Below are positions 46,986-58,121 of a stretch of DNA of 64,000 nt, piece after piece. This stretch comes from Zanthoxylum bungeanum (lineage: Eukaryota; Streptophyta; Magnoliopsida; Sapindales; Rutaceae). The notes under the pieces are model-generated. The model worked only from the letters and a program-made list of their open reading frames with translations, did no database searches and was not told where the DNA came from. Location of the stretch: the NCBI GenBank assembly GCA_019454045.1, contig SKCR01015022.1, positions 102,174 to 166,173 of the forward strand, read 5' to 3'. Numbering within the stretch: the stretch's first letter is position 1; each line of letters begins with the position of its first letter. Made by a program: the position numbers and the translations under genes.

Positions 46986-47879
46986 AAAATCTAATTTTTT
47001 AAAACCAGTAGTGGACATGTTTATAACAAACATACCTGAAGTCAGAGCTTTGCCCACCTTCACTTCCTTCATGTATGCCTTGTACTCACGGCAGTCACGC
47101 TTCCAGTGACCCCGTTTGCCACAATGTAGGAATACATCTTGGGATATGTCCTTATTCTTCCCAGAAGACTGTGATGATTTACCCTTGCCCTTTTTCTTCA
47201 TTTTCTTCACACCCCCAGAAGCCTTCGGCCAAGCCTTGGCCTTCTGGGATGTAGAAGTAAGGTGTGCCTCGCGCTTCTTGCCCTTCAGAAGCTCTGGCTC
47301 TGCTTCTTTCAGCATTGCCATCAACTCTCCAAGAGTCTTCTCTTGGTTCATCATGTTATAGTTCATGACGAACCCGCCCCAGCAGTCGGGCAGAGACTGT
47401 AAGATCAAATATATGGAAGTCTCGGCCTCGAAGGTTATGCTCAGCTGACCTAACTGTTCGATGTAAGCATTCATCTGCGATATGTAGTGCTCGACAGATA
47501 TACCCCCTAACATATGAGAGCGAAAGAGCTTCTTTTTCAAATCATACTTCTGAGATCTAAGGTTAGATCTGTGAAGATCCTTCAATTTCAACATCATACT
47601 GTACGGATCCAATCCTTTGTTCTGACGACGAAATTGAGGAGTCATTGTGGCAAACATGACAGATTGAGCACTAAAGTTATCATCATGATGAGTTTTCCAA
47701 AGCTCATACTATATTATTTGCTCAACTTCGGGCTCAGGCCCGAGAGGTTTCTATATGACATAGAGTAACTTCTCGACTCCCAGGACTATCATGAGATTCA
47801 TCTCCCAATCTGGAAAATTGGTGTCGTTAAAGACATTATCGCCCATGATGATGTCCCTAACGCTAATCTTTCCAGCCAT
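46983..47879 (-). pseudogene. gag: copia gag, element E
   Basis: The ATG at 47,879 gives MAGKISVRDIIMGDN, and the frame runs 299 codons to 46,983 with two in-frame TAG codons (in YVI-stop-KPLG and QII-stop-YELW). It shows the Gag core with DLKKKLFRSHMLGG, YISQMNAYIEQL and ILQSLPDCWGGFV. A Lys-rich stretch and a zinc knuckle follow, FLHCGKRGHWKRDC, whose first Cys is Phe. Gag forms the particle and packages RNA. The damage is limited, so this is one of the better-preserved gag genes here. Confidence 0.85.
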
Positions 47880-50084
47880 CTCGATTGTAATAGTCCAACT
47901 ATCAAATCAACGATATCGGGTACACTCAAAATGTAATGGTTACTATAGTCCAACTATATAACCAACTACAAGTGGAGTAATGTCTTGTAAAGTCTAACTG
48001 TTTAAATAAAGCAATATTCAATATTAGTCCAACTAATATATTTATAACAACGATAAATAAAATAAAAGAGTGCGTTTAGAAAATATTAAATGAAATTGCA
48101 AATATAATATTGGCCTCCCACTATTTTTGGGCGAGCCTCTAACCCTCTGTGGTGTACTCGGGAAACCCGGTTTCCTAGTGAGCTAGGATCCCGTTAAATA
48201 ACAAACAATATTGACTTTGGCAAACAAGCTGTATGAAACTTAACTAGGTAGATCTCTAAGATCAATTGGATCTCATCCAATTCCTAGATCCGGTAGGTGG
48301 ACCTCCAAGTCCAAAACATATATCCAATATATTTCCTAACCTTTTCCTCTGAATCAACTAAGCCTTGGCTTTGGCTCAACAAGCTTAATGATTCCAGTTA
48401 AGCGCGACCTATTGACAGTGGGAAAGCTTCGTAATCCAAGTCGATGTACATAAGTGACCTTGACTTTGGCCAACAAATCACAACTGCCCAAGACATGCGA
48501 TATATAACAAAGCTTTCATGGTTCAAACACATCTACGATGGACAGTGATCTTGACTTTGGCCAACAAATCAAAGTCAATCTTGGATCTTGAGAGAGAACC
48601 ACTCAATGGAAGGAAAATGCTTAATATTTAATGGAGGTTTTTCACGTAAATTGGCAACCAATTTATTATCTTTGATTAGATCTCATCATACACCCTTAAA
48701 CATGCATTCTAAAAGCATAATAAGGCACGGTAAATTAATAATGATATGTGGATGGATATATAATACAATTTGTTCCTAGAACAAATCACTCTCTTTCCTC
48801 TATCCCGCTAGCACTTTACATTCTTCTACCCAATTACATAATACATAAAGAAACCTCATTTACATTGAGGGGAATTGGTGAGAAGAGAAATACAAAGAGA
48901 TAAGGAGGTGAAAGGCTCGACACGCAGGTCCAATTTAAATAAATTCCAAATTTACAACAATTTCCAAAACTACCCCACCCAACTAATATCCATCCGATAT
49001 ACATTATCCATACAAATATATCCAAGTATTCACACAAAGCATGTTGTCAATAAATCTAATCCAATTAATTAATCTTTGATTAATGAACATCCAATGTTCA
49101 TACAACGATTTGATTTGCGCGAGTCCAACTCGTTTAAGAATAAATACTCAAAGTAAGTATTCTTGAATTATATCGAACTACAATTTTAAATCCAATTTTA
49201 AATTGTATCCAATACTAATTCATGTTTAATTCCAAATTAAATAATTACACTTATTTTAGTGTCTTTTAGACTTGGATTCCAAATCCAATCTAAATGGGTC
49301 TCAAAGGCCCAATTAGCATCCAATGCCAATTCAATTAAAGTCCAATGGGCTTTCAATTAATTTTTTAGGCATGGACTTTGGAAATTATGGATCCAATCCA
49401 ATATGCCAAGGCCCAATTAGGAATCACCCTATGCCAAAAATCAATTTACGCCCATTAGGCCCAATTAAATTATTAAAGGCCCAAAAGTCATATTTGGACT
49501 TTATGGAAATGGTTTTAGGCCCAATTGGATCCAACCCAATTTGCTAAAACCATACTTGGCCCAACCAAGCCCAAATACAACAAATTAAATTAATATATTA
49601 TTCCAAATTACATAATAATCCAATTAAAGTGTAATAGGCACAATTAATTAATTAATCTACTATTTCCAAAACATCAATTAATCTAATTAACCATGTTTAA
49701 TTCTTAAATTCATGTCCAACACAAAATTGAGGCAAAATCAATTCATCCAACAACATGCTCAAACTCACGGCAAACATATGAAATTAACATCCAATTTTGA
49801 TTTCAATCCAATTAAATCAACAATTAACATTCAATTTCATGCCATTTAACATATCCAATTGCCAAATTCAAAAAATCACCATGAGCACACCTAGGGTTAC
49901 ATTCGGCCAAGTGAGGATTTTTGGGGAAAATTAATCTAATCAATTTTTCTAAAATCCAATGATGCACAACCCTTAGTTATCATCATCTAATCACAACCAA
50001 ACAACCAATTTGGAAAAATCATGCCCCAAGCAAAAATACCCAAATTAAAGTCATGAACCCTAGAATTTAAATCATGCTTAGAAT
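47880..50084 (-). other. 5' leader of element E
   Basis: A 2.2-kb non-coding leader collinear with those of A and D. On the plus strand the motif CTTGACTTTGGCCAACAA is at 48,550-48,567, 48,459-48,476, 48,364-48,382 (variant) and 48,210-48,226 (variant), giving spacings of 91, about 95 and about 154. The region at 49,260-49,580 is full of GGCCCAATT words. Short ORFs here (for example 48,588-48,779 and 49,323-49,547) are chance frames. Confidence 0.65.
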
Positions 50085-50098
50085 GGCTCTTGATACCA
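50085..50098 (-). other. primer-binding site of element E
   Basis: The minus strand reads TGGTATCAAGAGCC one base inside the 5' LTR, an almost exact initiator tRNA-Met site. Confidence 0.9.
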
Positions 50099-50099
50099 T

Positions 50100-51731
50100 T
50101 GTTAGTGTACTACACATGCCCAAGGTCTATAAACAATAATTTGTGTGTGAATAATCAAGTAAGTTGCAGAAAATACTTACAAAGATCGGCTTTGAAATTT
50201 CAAAACTTTCTTTGGATGATGGAAGCTCCAAGCTTTAAATTGAATTCCAAACTCATTGGTGAGTTTCCCTATCACCTTTATATAACTCCTTAAGTGCTAT
50301 CTTGATGAATTTTTGCAACAAAAATTCAAGAACAATGAGAGAGAAATTCGGGCATGGTGAAGAGTGGAGAGGAAAGAGAGAAATGAATAGTGATTTTAAG
50401 TTTCCAAAACTTGTTTCAAAAGTTGTGTGTGAGTTGACAAAAAGATGCCTTTTAAATGATGCCAACTACTCACATCAACTTGTCAAACAATTAATGTAAG
50501 TCGTGGGTCCCACCCAATTAAATTCCAAATTCAAGTTGGCTAACACAACACACTTTGGATCTGGTTCGTTTAATCCGACTAAACGAATTTTCCGTCGCTA
50601 AATAATTAAATCCAATTTAATTAAATAATAAAATTCGTTTAGTCGAATTAAACCAAGCGGGTCCAAAGTATGTTGTGTAAGCCAACTTGAATTTGGAATT
50701 CAAAATTGGGTGGGACCCACAACTCACATCACTTGTCAAAATTGTGATGGTGGTAGTTGGCAATAGTGTTTGAATTAATTAAACACTCAACAACAAAAAA
50801 ACCAAGTCAACATTTTTTACAAGTTTGGTAACTAGTTTTGTTAGACATTACTATTCACACCTCTCTCTCTCATCTCCACCCTCCATGGCCGAACACTATC
50901 CTCTTTGTTCTTGAAATTTTGTTATAAAATTTCATCCAAGCTAGCACTTAAGGGGTCAAAGAAATGTGATAGGGAAACTCACCCTTGAGTTTGGAATTCA
51001 ATTCAAAGGCTTGGAGCTTCCATACATCAAAGAAAAGTTTTTAACTTCAACCATTCAATGTAAGTTTTTTCCACAAATTTCTTGAATTATTCACATACAA
51101 ATCAATGTTTAGAGATCCTTGGCATGTCTAGGACACTAACACATCACACCCAACACACTATGATTCTCAGTATACCCAGAAGAGACGTACATAGAACCTG
51201 TTATAGCTCCAGACGACCAAAACCAAAGTATACTGATTGTCGCAAGTATTAGCAATGCAAGTCTCAGGTTAAGACCACATATACCTACCCTGATTCAGAT
51301 TCTCATAGACACATAGTCATAATACCAATGAGACTGCGATGGGTCTATCCAGAGCGAAGCTGTTCCCGGTCCAACGACTAACAGAACCTCCTATCACACT
51401 TGCATAAGTATCCAATACTTAAATATATGAGAACTATACCGTTAAGCTTCCATAATGCGCACAAGTGTAATACTAGTCTATTCCGCATTATCGATGTCCA
51501 GTCTCGATAATACTACGACTGTGGATATTTAATGATTAAACCTTTCGTGGATTAATATTGTCTCATATATTATTCATCTGTTACTAATCATATGGACTTT
51601 TATCATTTATATATCCAAGTAATCCAATTACAAAATGATAATAGAACAATTTCCTTTGTCACATAGTTAATTTGTACAAAAACACCATGTCTTTTACAAA
51701 TAGTGATGCTATGGGTTATAATTATCCAACA
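50100..51731 (-). repeat. 5' LTR of element E, rearranged
   Basis: The head (51,731-51,146) and tail (50,630-50,100) match the 3' LTR closely. The middle of the LTR is missing and replaced by about 510 bases that are an inverted, diverged LTR tail (50,637-51,145). The total is 1,632 bp against 1,785 bp for the 3' LTR. Both outer ends and the target duplication are intact. Confidence 0.85.
50637..51145 (+). repeat. inverted, diverged LTR tail inside the 5' LTR of E
   Basis: Read on the plus strand it runs from a ttcgtttagtcgaattaaac segment to an LTR terminus ggacactaaca at about 51,145. It is the reverse complement of the adjacent LTR tail (50,100-50,630), clearly homologous throughout but with many substitutions and indels. 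The source is therefore a different family member, not the neighbouring sequence. The terminus joins E's LTR head exactly. Confidence 0.8.
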
Positions 51732-51736
51732 CAAAG

Positions 51737-51984
51737 TGGGATGGCCAGTACCACGAGGACATTCCACTTCCCCGTACTAGGTGCATCCGGAGGCTACAAA
51801 TGCCATGGAGGCCCGTGGGTCTTCCCCGTGCTATGTGAGCCAAAAAGTACCGTAGTACCGCAAATATCTTTAACCTACATATGTTATGATTACCTTAGGG
51901 CACAAAATGTCACGCCGAATCTCCTGTCGAGCGTTCTTTGGATACCCGAGGTGCCAAACGCTACGCTGGTCTTCTCGTTAAGAT
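51737..51984. other. G2 3'-region sequence right of the E insertion
   Basis: Non-coding. It continues G2 after the CAAAG duplication, with catggaggcccgtgggtc at 51,804 resembling 42,331. The 116-codon ORF at 51,672-52,022 spans the E/G2 junction and is not a gene. Confidence 0.45.
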
Positions 51985-52235
51985 TCCCCAAGGGTTTAAG
52001 TCATTGGGTGTCGATGATCTAACCTAGGGGTTAGATAATAAAATCAGAGATTGGTGTGCCATGGGTTTCACGCCTTTCCCATATGCCAAACACCTCTTGC
52101 TGTGTTCCGAGTTCCCCAAAAATACAAGTCATTGGGTGTTGACGATCCAGTCCAGGGGTTTGATAATGACACCATAAATTATCGTGCCATGGATTTTGCG
52201 TCTTTCCCATATGTATTGCACCCCTTAATGTACCT
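51985..52235. repeat. tandem repeat of about 128 bp, about two copies
   Basis: The words ttccccaagggtttaagtca / ttccccaaaaatacaagtca, attgggtgtcgatgatc / attgggtgttgacgatcc, aggggttagataat / aggggtttgataatga and gcctttcccatatg / gtctttcccatatg repeat in the same order about 128 bases apart. The unit differs from the 131-bp array on the other side of E. Confidence 0.7.
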
Positions 52236-52498
52236 CGACCGTGAATATTTCCCAAGAATTTTAAATAGGTGTTTCTCACCCAAATAATAAACAAGTATGA
52301 GTGAACAAGTTTTTATTCAAAAATGGAAAGCCTTATTTATATTCCTGGGACCTATTGCCCTTCTTACAACTCTTTGAGGATCATTTTAAGAGAGGCTCTA
52401 TTGGAAATGTCTCTTTACCATCTCTGCGTCCCAAGGTTTCTTAAGCTAGGTACCTTCCAACTGCTATAAGGGATAGGTACCTGACTTGATGACTTTCG
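52236..52498. other. G2 junction where pol is missing
   Basis: No pol similarity is visible between the end of gag and the tandem array. The sequence reads like untranslated region (for example gcactggtaccttcc-like words near 52,446), so the deletion of protease to integrase falls here. Confidence 0.4.
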
Positions 52499-53196
52499 CT
52501 ATATGTGCTGCCTCGCCCTCATGACCTCATGAGCAAAATACTTACTGAGGTAGCCATTTCTAACTAGGTCATCGACTTGTTCCTGTAGATCCATACATCT
52601 ATATATGGCATGCCCTCTCACGTTATGGTGCATACAATAGGCCTTGTCATCCCTCCTAAATATCTTGAATCTCCTCGTGTCGGGTTCCGTCAGTAGACAT
52701 TTGTCCTGTGTCTCATGAACTATCTGTGCCAAAGGCTAAGGCCAGTTGAGGGCAGTATACGCTGTTTCCCCCGTTACATGATCAACTTTGTGTAGGGATG
52801 TTAGTTTTGGAGTATAGTTTCTTTGGATTGAAGGTTTGAACTCCTGCTGACTTTGTCCTGGTTTCTTGCAACCGCTAACTCCATTGCAATGTGTATATGG
52901 CATTGGCTCGTTCCTATCATGATCTTCTGATCTCATTTTGTTAGGTTTCCTTCTCCTAACTGTTTGATCTCTTTCGATGGCGGCCAACCTCTTACCACCG
53001 AAAATATCTTCCCTAATTCGACCAAGCTTTCTACGTATGTTTTCTCATTGTTCCCTCTTCTAACTTTTCGATTTGCTCCATCATGGCCAGTAGGAAGGAT
53101 TTGGTCCCCCCATTTTATCCACAAGTTCTCATTTATTTTCTCCATCCATTTTCCCACTCAGGCCTCCAAAGTCCTATGATTTTTGTCTCCTGCCAT
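52499..53196 (-). pseudogene. gag: gypsy gag fragments of G2
   Basis: The ATG at 53,196 gives MAGDKNHRTLEA and then a TGA; KWMEKINENLW continues and matches G1's DWMKKIEENMR. The central Gag domain (LWF...FVRHF) is deleted. The C-terminal part is preserved in pieces: 52,987-52,736 (HVTGETAYTALN, as HVAREEAYIPLN in G1) and 52,732-52,499 (KCLLTEPDTRRFKIFRRDDK and YCMHHNVRGHAIYRCMDLQEQ, collinear with G1's zinc-knuckle-like segment). The last fragment stops at ARQHI before the protease. Clearly a deletion derivative. Confidence 0.8.
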
Positions 53197-53231
53197 CGTC
53201 TTAGTGTGTTTGCTACTTTTGGTACTGTTCA

Positions 53232-53246
53232 CCACAAACGGTGCCA
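53232..53246 (-). other. primer-binding site of G2
   Basis: The minus strand reads TGGCACCGTTTGTGG two bases inside the LTR, like G1's TGGCGCCGTCTGTGG. Probably the same tRNA primer, with mutations. Confidence 0.65.
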
Positions 53247-53248
53247 AC

Positions 53249-53871
53249 TGTTGATGGTTGTTTTTCATTCTATGGGTGATTTGAGAAAATCTACTCCTAG
53301 AAAAAACCTCCTCCAAGTAGTTAATTTATTTGGTTAGTTGGGAACCAAAATCAAACTTGGCAAGAAAACAGAAAATCACAGAGAAATACAAAGGTTCAAC
53401 GTGGTTCGGTGGAGAGTGGCTCCAACCTACGTCCACGGGAACAAAAAAGTGAATTTTTATTACTAACTCGGGTCAAATTGACCTACTTTCTCTCTATCAC
53501 TAAGCTTTAAGTCTCTTTTACAAGTTATCAAAAATATGTAAACTGCTAACAAACGAGCCAACCCCTGAAATTGAGTCTTTATCCCATTTTTATAGGCTTC
53601 TGAACCTAATGTTACACCAACTCTTGATGTCAACTTATCATTGTCGTACATACGTTTTTCCCAAACTACTCTGCAAATAGTAGCTTTGGTATTACTACAA
53701 TCGACCGCATCAGGAAATACTGTAATCGGGTACCTTTCTGTACCTCGAACTCGGGCCCCTCTATCTGACCTCCTATCCTCACAAGGACCTCGGACCATCT
53801 GGTAAGTGCAAACCCTGTAGTACCCTTCTTCAATCTTTTGAGTTTCTCGGGGCTTAAAATCACCATCAACA
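53249..53871 (-). repeat. 5' LTR of G2 (623 bp)
   Basis: Plus-strand ends TGTTGATGGTTG (53,249) and CACCATCAACA (53,871), a matched TG...CA pair. The segment caacgtggttcggtgg (53,398) and the position next to PBS and gag parallel the G1 LTR. The neighbouring GAATC (53,872-53,876) would be its target duplication. Confidence 0.8.
53587..53594 (-). promoter_or_regulatory. TATA box in G2 LTR
   Basis: The minus strand reads TATAAAAA about 280 bases into the LTR. Assigned by sequence and position. Confidence 0.45.
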
Positions 53872-54057
53872 GAATCACAGCTAATTATCTATCATTCTTT
53901 GATGGTATAACATGCAGGTTGTGGAGGGTGCATTTGAGATGCTTACCCAAGTGAGAGTCAAGTCCATGGGACACACATAAAATACCTCATTGAGTTATTA
54001 TACACTTTCATTAATTTTAGTCCTAGGGTGGCCATTAGAAATTGTAAGTTTTGGGGC
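53872..54057. other. short spacer between two elements
   Basis: 186 bases between the G2 LTR and the LTR of element I. No ORF or repeat was recognised. It may be host sequence. Confidence 0.5.
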
Positions 54058-56499
54058 TGTTGTGCAACCCCTAGGGTTGGATCGATGCCTTGCGCAACGG
54101 AAAAAGGACAAAACAATGGATATCAAGAATAGGTATAATTTAAAATAATTTAATAAAATACTATATTTCATTACGAGTGTATAGGAAAAAATTGGGGCTG
54201 AATCAGAGTTCGGAAACTCCAGAACAAAGAAAACAAAATCAGGGCACATAGCACGTATCGTGCGAGCTACAGTGAGTGCACGCACTGTTCACTCTACAGT
54301 GCACGCGCACATGGCCCTTTTTTTCACATTGCAAATAATACTTCAGCTCTCTGAAAAATTTCCAGAGAGCTGAAGCAATTAGGGTATTTTACCCTAATTA
54401 CTTCCGGACTTCCCTAAACACATCAAAAACACCCAAAATTAATTTTTAATTTCAAAACCGACATCACTCATGTTATAGAATAAAAATCAAGTTTTTCAAA
54501 ATATCAAATATTTTTACAAAAATAAAAATTTATTCTAAATACTTATTTGCGTAAATTTTGAATCCAATACACAAACTAATTAGAATCCTAATAAGAAATG
54601 TCTCGTGAATAATTATAGGTCACCCAAAGGTGGTCAAGTGATTCTAGAATGGTAGCCATATCTCTAAGCTTTAATCTAGAGTTCCAAACTCTAATTTTAT
54701 GTTTATGTCTAACATAAAAATTTTGACCCAATTACAAGCATATTGTGTTTATACTTCCAAAGCATTCTAACACAATTTATTAGCCTTATTTCAACATTAA
54801 GCTATGTGATCATGCATCTAATACATAATTTATAACTTAAGAGAAGATCAAACTTACCTAGCAAGCTTGATGCAAGATCCAATCTACTTCTTCTTTGTTA
54901 AAATGGTTGGAGAACCTCTAAGGTGTGCAAGCTTGACATCAAGATCCAATCTTGATTTCCAATACTAGCAAGCTTCACTCCAAGATCTAATCTTGATTTC
55001 TCCTAGAAGAAATATTGTAGAGACCTCACAAGCTTCTCTAAACACTTCTCTAAATTAGGCTAATTTCTCTAAGAATTTGCTTATACTTGTACTTATAATT
55101 AAAATCTTCCTAAAGCTTGCTATTTATAGCGAAACTTAGACAATTTTTAATTAATAAAAGTTGTAATCAACTTTTAAGTGGGCTTAATCCAATTTTTCCA
55201 AATTTGTATAATTAGGAGTGACGAATCTCCATTGTCTCCCACTTTGATTTGATCCAATTAAATCAAGCCAATGATTAGGAAATGTATTAGTTCAATGTTT
55301 GCCACTTTGATTTAATCCAATTAAATCAAGCCAAAACCACCTATTATTACATACTTACAATTACCATAATATCCTCAAATGGTAGAGATAATTATGATTT
55401 TACAATTAAGCCCTTGTGCAATTATTGAATTAATCTAATTAGGTCAAAGTAAATAATCAATATTATCCAATAACACTTGATTATCTTAGTTGATAATTAT
55501 AATATTGAATATTGTCTTTTATAAAAAATAATCGGCTACCCAAGTGCTCAACGGGTACACTTCATATTGGGACTCTCTAAGTTTAAACATTTTCATCATA
55601 TAAGCCTAGCTAATATGTACACAATTCGGCCACCTCCGAATTCGGGAAGAACATGAACGACCTTTCTGAACTATACAAGTCAAGGTCATCACATATGTTT
55701 AACAATTCCTTCATCGTAGGCTATCCGAGTTGTGCTTAGGAAACATAGAATATACCGTCAAGTTTCCGAGATGCATATCTCATATCGACATGTCCATGAT
55801 TCTTCATAACTGATGCGATCCACCCTAGGTGATCGACTTTGGCCAAAGATTTAAGAATCGTGACTTTACTCACATGGATACCTAAATCCCTTGTGGTACA
55901 CATACAGGCCGACAAATCCAATCTTGCATCGCACTTGATTACTGAGTGCATCGGTCCACACCCAACGAACATCTAGAGGTCAGACCATGAAAGGTTTCTT
56001 ACATACATGGCATCAAAGTGTGGAGGATCTCACACAAAATCAATACTTTCCTATAGTCAAAGGATTACATATGCTACTCGAATCGAGGAGATTTCTATTG
56101 ATGGTGGTGTGTACTTCCAACTATTAGGAATCACCTATAAGTCATTCAGTATTCGCTTCAATGAATACCCATATGTCTATACGAGTTTCCAAAACTCATG
56201 ATACATCGAGTCAAACCATTGGAACTCCAATTTCAATATACGACATGTGCTAGTCTTCTAGGTGATAGGAATTCAACCGTATTCCAAAACCAACGACTAA
56301 GAATATTTACTTTAAGAATAATTTACACCTAGTGTCAATGTTGTTCTAAGGTCGATGTCATTCTTAGCATATCTATACATCAATCTAATACGCATAATGA
56401 CAATACCATTAATAAGGTATTGAATGAATATATAGTTATTTTATTAATAAATAATAAAATGTACAATTCGGATTGGCACTTTAAGCACCAACTCTATCA
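54058..56499 (-). repeat. 3' LTR of element I (2.44 kb)
   Basis: The minus strand starts TGATAGAGTTGGTGCTT at 56,499 after the polypurine tract, and ends GGGGTTGCACAACA at 54,058. Its layout parallels LTR B (both contain a ccattctaga...gacctataatt segment in the long tail). GC-rich words gtgcacgcgcacatgg (54,299) are notable. Adjacent GGGGC (54,053-54,057) is one possible target duplication. Confidence 0.8.
55130..55138 (-). promoter_or_regulatory. TATA box in LTR of element I
   Basis: TATAAATAG on the minus strand, at the position equivalent to TATAAATA in LTR F. Confidence 0.5.
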
Positions 56500-56510
56500 A
56501 ACTCCCACTT
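56500..56510 (-). other. polypurine tract of element I
   Basis: The minus strand reads AAGTGGGAGTT just before the LTR start. Confidence 0.75.
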
Positions 56511-56514
56511 GCTT

Positions 56515-57260
56515 AGTGCGAATTTGGATTGTATCGTAGTCCCATCTCCTCCACATGTTTATCGAATATCTTAGGAGGTAAGGTATTTGTAAACGAGTCT
56601 GCTATGTTGTCTTGTCCTTGAACCTTCAAGACCATTATGTCTTTTCGTTCAATAATCTCTCTAATTACGCGATATTTCCTTTCCACGTATTTAGACTTGG
56701 AATGCAGCCTCAGCTCCTTAGCATGCGCGATGGTTCCGTTATTGTCACAGTTAATGGGATCGAATCCGTAACACTAGGAACAACGTAAAGTTCTATGATA
56801 AAATTTCTAATCCAAACAGCTTCTTTAGAAGCTTCTGAAGCCGCTATAAATTCCGCCTCATTGGTGGAATCAGCTATTGAGCCTTGATTTGAACATCGAC
56901 AACTAACAGCACCACCGTTAAGGGTAAATATGTATCATGATATAGATTTTCTATCATCTGGATCTCCCTGGAAGACGGATCTGTATAACACTTAACTTGT
57001 AGCTCATTTTCTCCATATATCAGAAATTTATCCTTGGTACCTTTAAGATATTTTAGGATATGTTTCACGGCTGTCCAATGATCATTACCTGGATTAGATT
57101 GATATCGGCTGGTTACATTGATGCCGAAACTGATATCAGGTCTACTACATAACATAGCATATATTATGCTCCCAATACAATAAACATATGGCAAGTTAGA
57201 CATCCTAACTCTCTATTCCTCAGTCTGAGGTGCCATTTTCTTCGAAAGATATATGTTGTA
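56515..57260 (-). pseudogene. copia RNase H, element I
   Basis: The 109-codon frame 57,203-56,874 has IGSIIYAMLCSRPDISFGI, TSRYQSNPGNDHWTAVKHIL and QVKCYTD, then shifts frame. In other frames the domain continues with SIADSTNEAEFIAASEASKE, HAKELRLHSKSKYVERKY and DNIADSFTNTLP, ending near 56,515 with a stop just before the polypurine tract. The typical copia ADPFTKxLP tail is recognisable. At least two frameshifts and one stop were seen. Confidence 0.8.
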
Positions 57261-58121
57261 TCAGAAAGGTATATTTGCTGCCTTGAAGTTGGTAAAACCG
57301 TACCTTTCTAACATCTTATCTATGTACGTCGATTGTGACAACCCTATAAGCTTCCTAACTCTATCCCGGTAGAGCCTTATACCTAGTATATAAGAAGTTT
57401 CACCCATATTTTTCATGGAGAAGTTCTTGCAAAGGTAGGCTTTCACACTTTGCATCATCCATATATCATTTCCTATGATAAGGATGTCGTCTACATACAA
57501 GACTAGGAAAATTGTCATGCTCCCACTCACTTTCTTATAAACACATGGTTCTTCCTCATTTTTTATGAATCTTGATAATCTAATTATCTCATCAAAATGA
57601 TGATTCCAGCTTTGAGATGCCTGTTTAAGTCCATAAATAGAATTTTGGAGCTTGCAAGCCAAGTTTGAAGTCTCACTGGATACGAAACCCTCTGGTTGTT
57701 CCATATAGATATCATCTTCAAGGAATCCATATAGGAAAGCTGTTTTCACATTCATCTGCCATATCTCAAAGTCCTCATATGCAGCAATGGCTAAAAGAAT
57801 CCTAATGGATTTTATCATGGCTACTGGTTAAAAAGTTTCCTCATAGTCAATCCCAGGACGTTGAGTGTAACCTTTCGATACCATTCGAGCCTTAAAGGTT
57901 TCCATCTTTCCATTGGGCCCTCGCTTTCTTTTGTAAACCCATTTACAACCAATAGGTTTAACTCCTTCAGGAAGTTCAACTAAGTCCCAGACTTGATTGG
58001 CATGCATTGAATCCATTTCAGATTTCATGGCTTCTTGCCATTTTACCGAATCGATATCCAATATCGCTTCTTTATACGTAGTCGGATCTGTTTCGTCCAA
58101 GAGGAGAACATCAAGGCTCAC
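57261..58121 (-). pseudogene. copia reverse transcriptase, element I
   Basis: A single frame is broken by one stop. The N-terminal part (58,121-57,828) has WQEAMKSEMDSM, VKPIGCKWVYKRK and FKARMVSKGYTQRPGIDYEE. After ETF a TAA replaces what is probably a TCA serine codon, then PVAMIKSIRILLA continues in the same frame. The main part (57,818-57,261, 185 residues) has QMNVKTAFLYG, IYGLKQASQSWNHHFDE and YVDD at residues 108-111. It runs on through LGIRLYRD into the connection region. Apart from the stop this is the best-preserved polymerase in the window. Confidence 0.88.

Larger units (their letters stand above)
42383..51731 (-). mobile_element. full-length Ty1/copia retrotransposon E (9.35 kb)
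   Basis: Complete minus-strand copia element: 5' LTR 51,731-50,100, PBS 50,098-50,085, leader 50,084-47,880, gag 47,879-46,983, pol 46,985-44,180, polypurine tract 44,179-44,168 and 3' LTR 44,167-42,383. The 5-bp target duplication CAAAG is at 42,378-42,382 and 51,732-51,736, so insertion into G2 is clean. All pol domains are present in copia order (protease, integrase, reverse transcriptase, RNase H), but stops and frameshifts abound. LTR length (1.8 kb) and the long leader suggest the Angela/TAR/Tork side of copia; the lineage is inference. Confidence 0.93.
37490..53871 (-). mobile_element. Ty3/gypsy element G2, pol-less, Tat-like, with nested insertions
   Basis: Read on the minus strand: 5' LTR (53,871-53,249), PBS (53,246-53,232), broken gag (53,196-52,499), a tandem array (about 52,235-51,985), copia E inserted at 51,731-42,383, a second tandem array (41,990-41,508), then an ORF on the opposite strand (plus, 37,490-41,140) interrupted by LTR H. 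Protease, reverse transcriptase and integrase are absent. Tandem subrepeats in the 3' region and extra ORFs, sometimes antisense, between pol and the 3' LTR are known for Tat-lineage gypsy elements. That the pieces form one element is inference from order and orientation. No 3' LTR was found. Confidence 0.55.

Noticed and set aside
47116..47361. 81-codon plus ORF
   Set aside because: Antisense to the Lys-rich part of copia gag.
51672..52022. 116-codon plus ORF
   Set aside because: Spans the junction between the copia LTR and gypsy flank, so it cannot be an ancestral gene.
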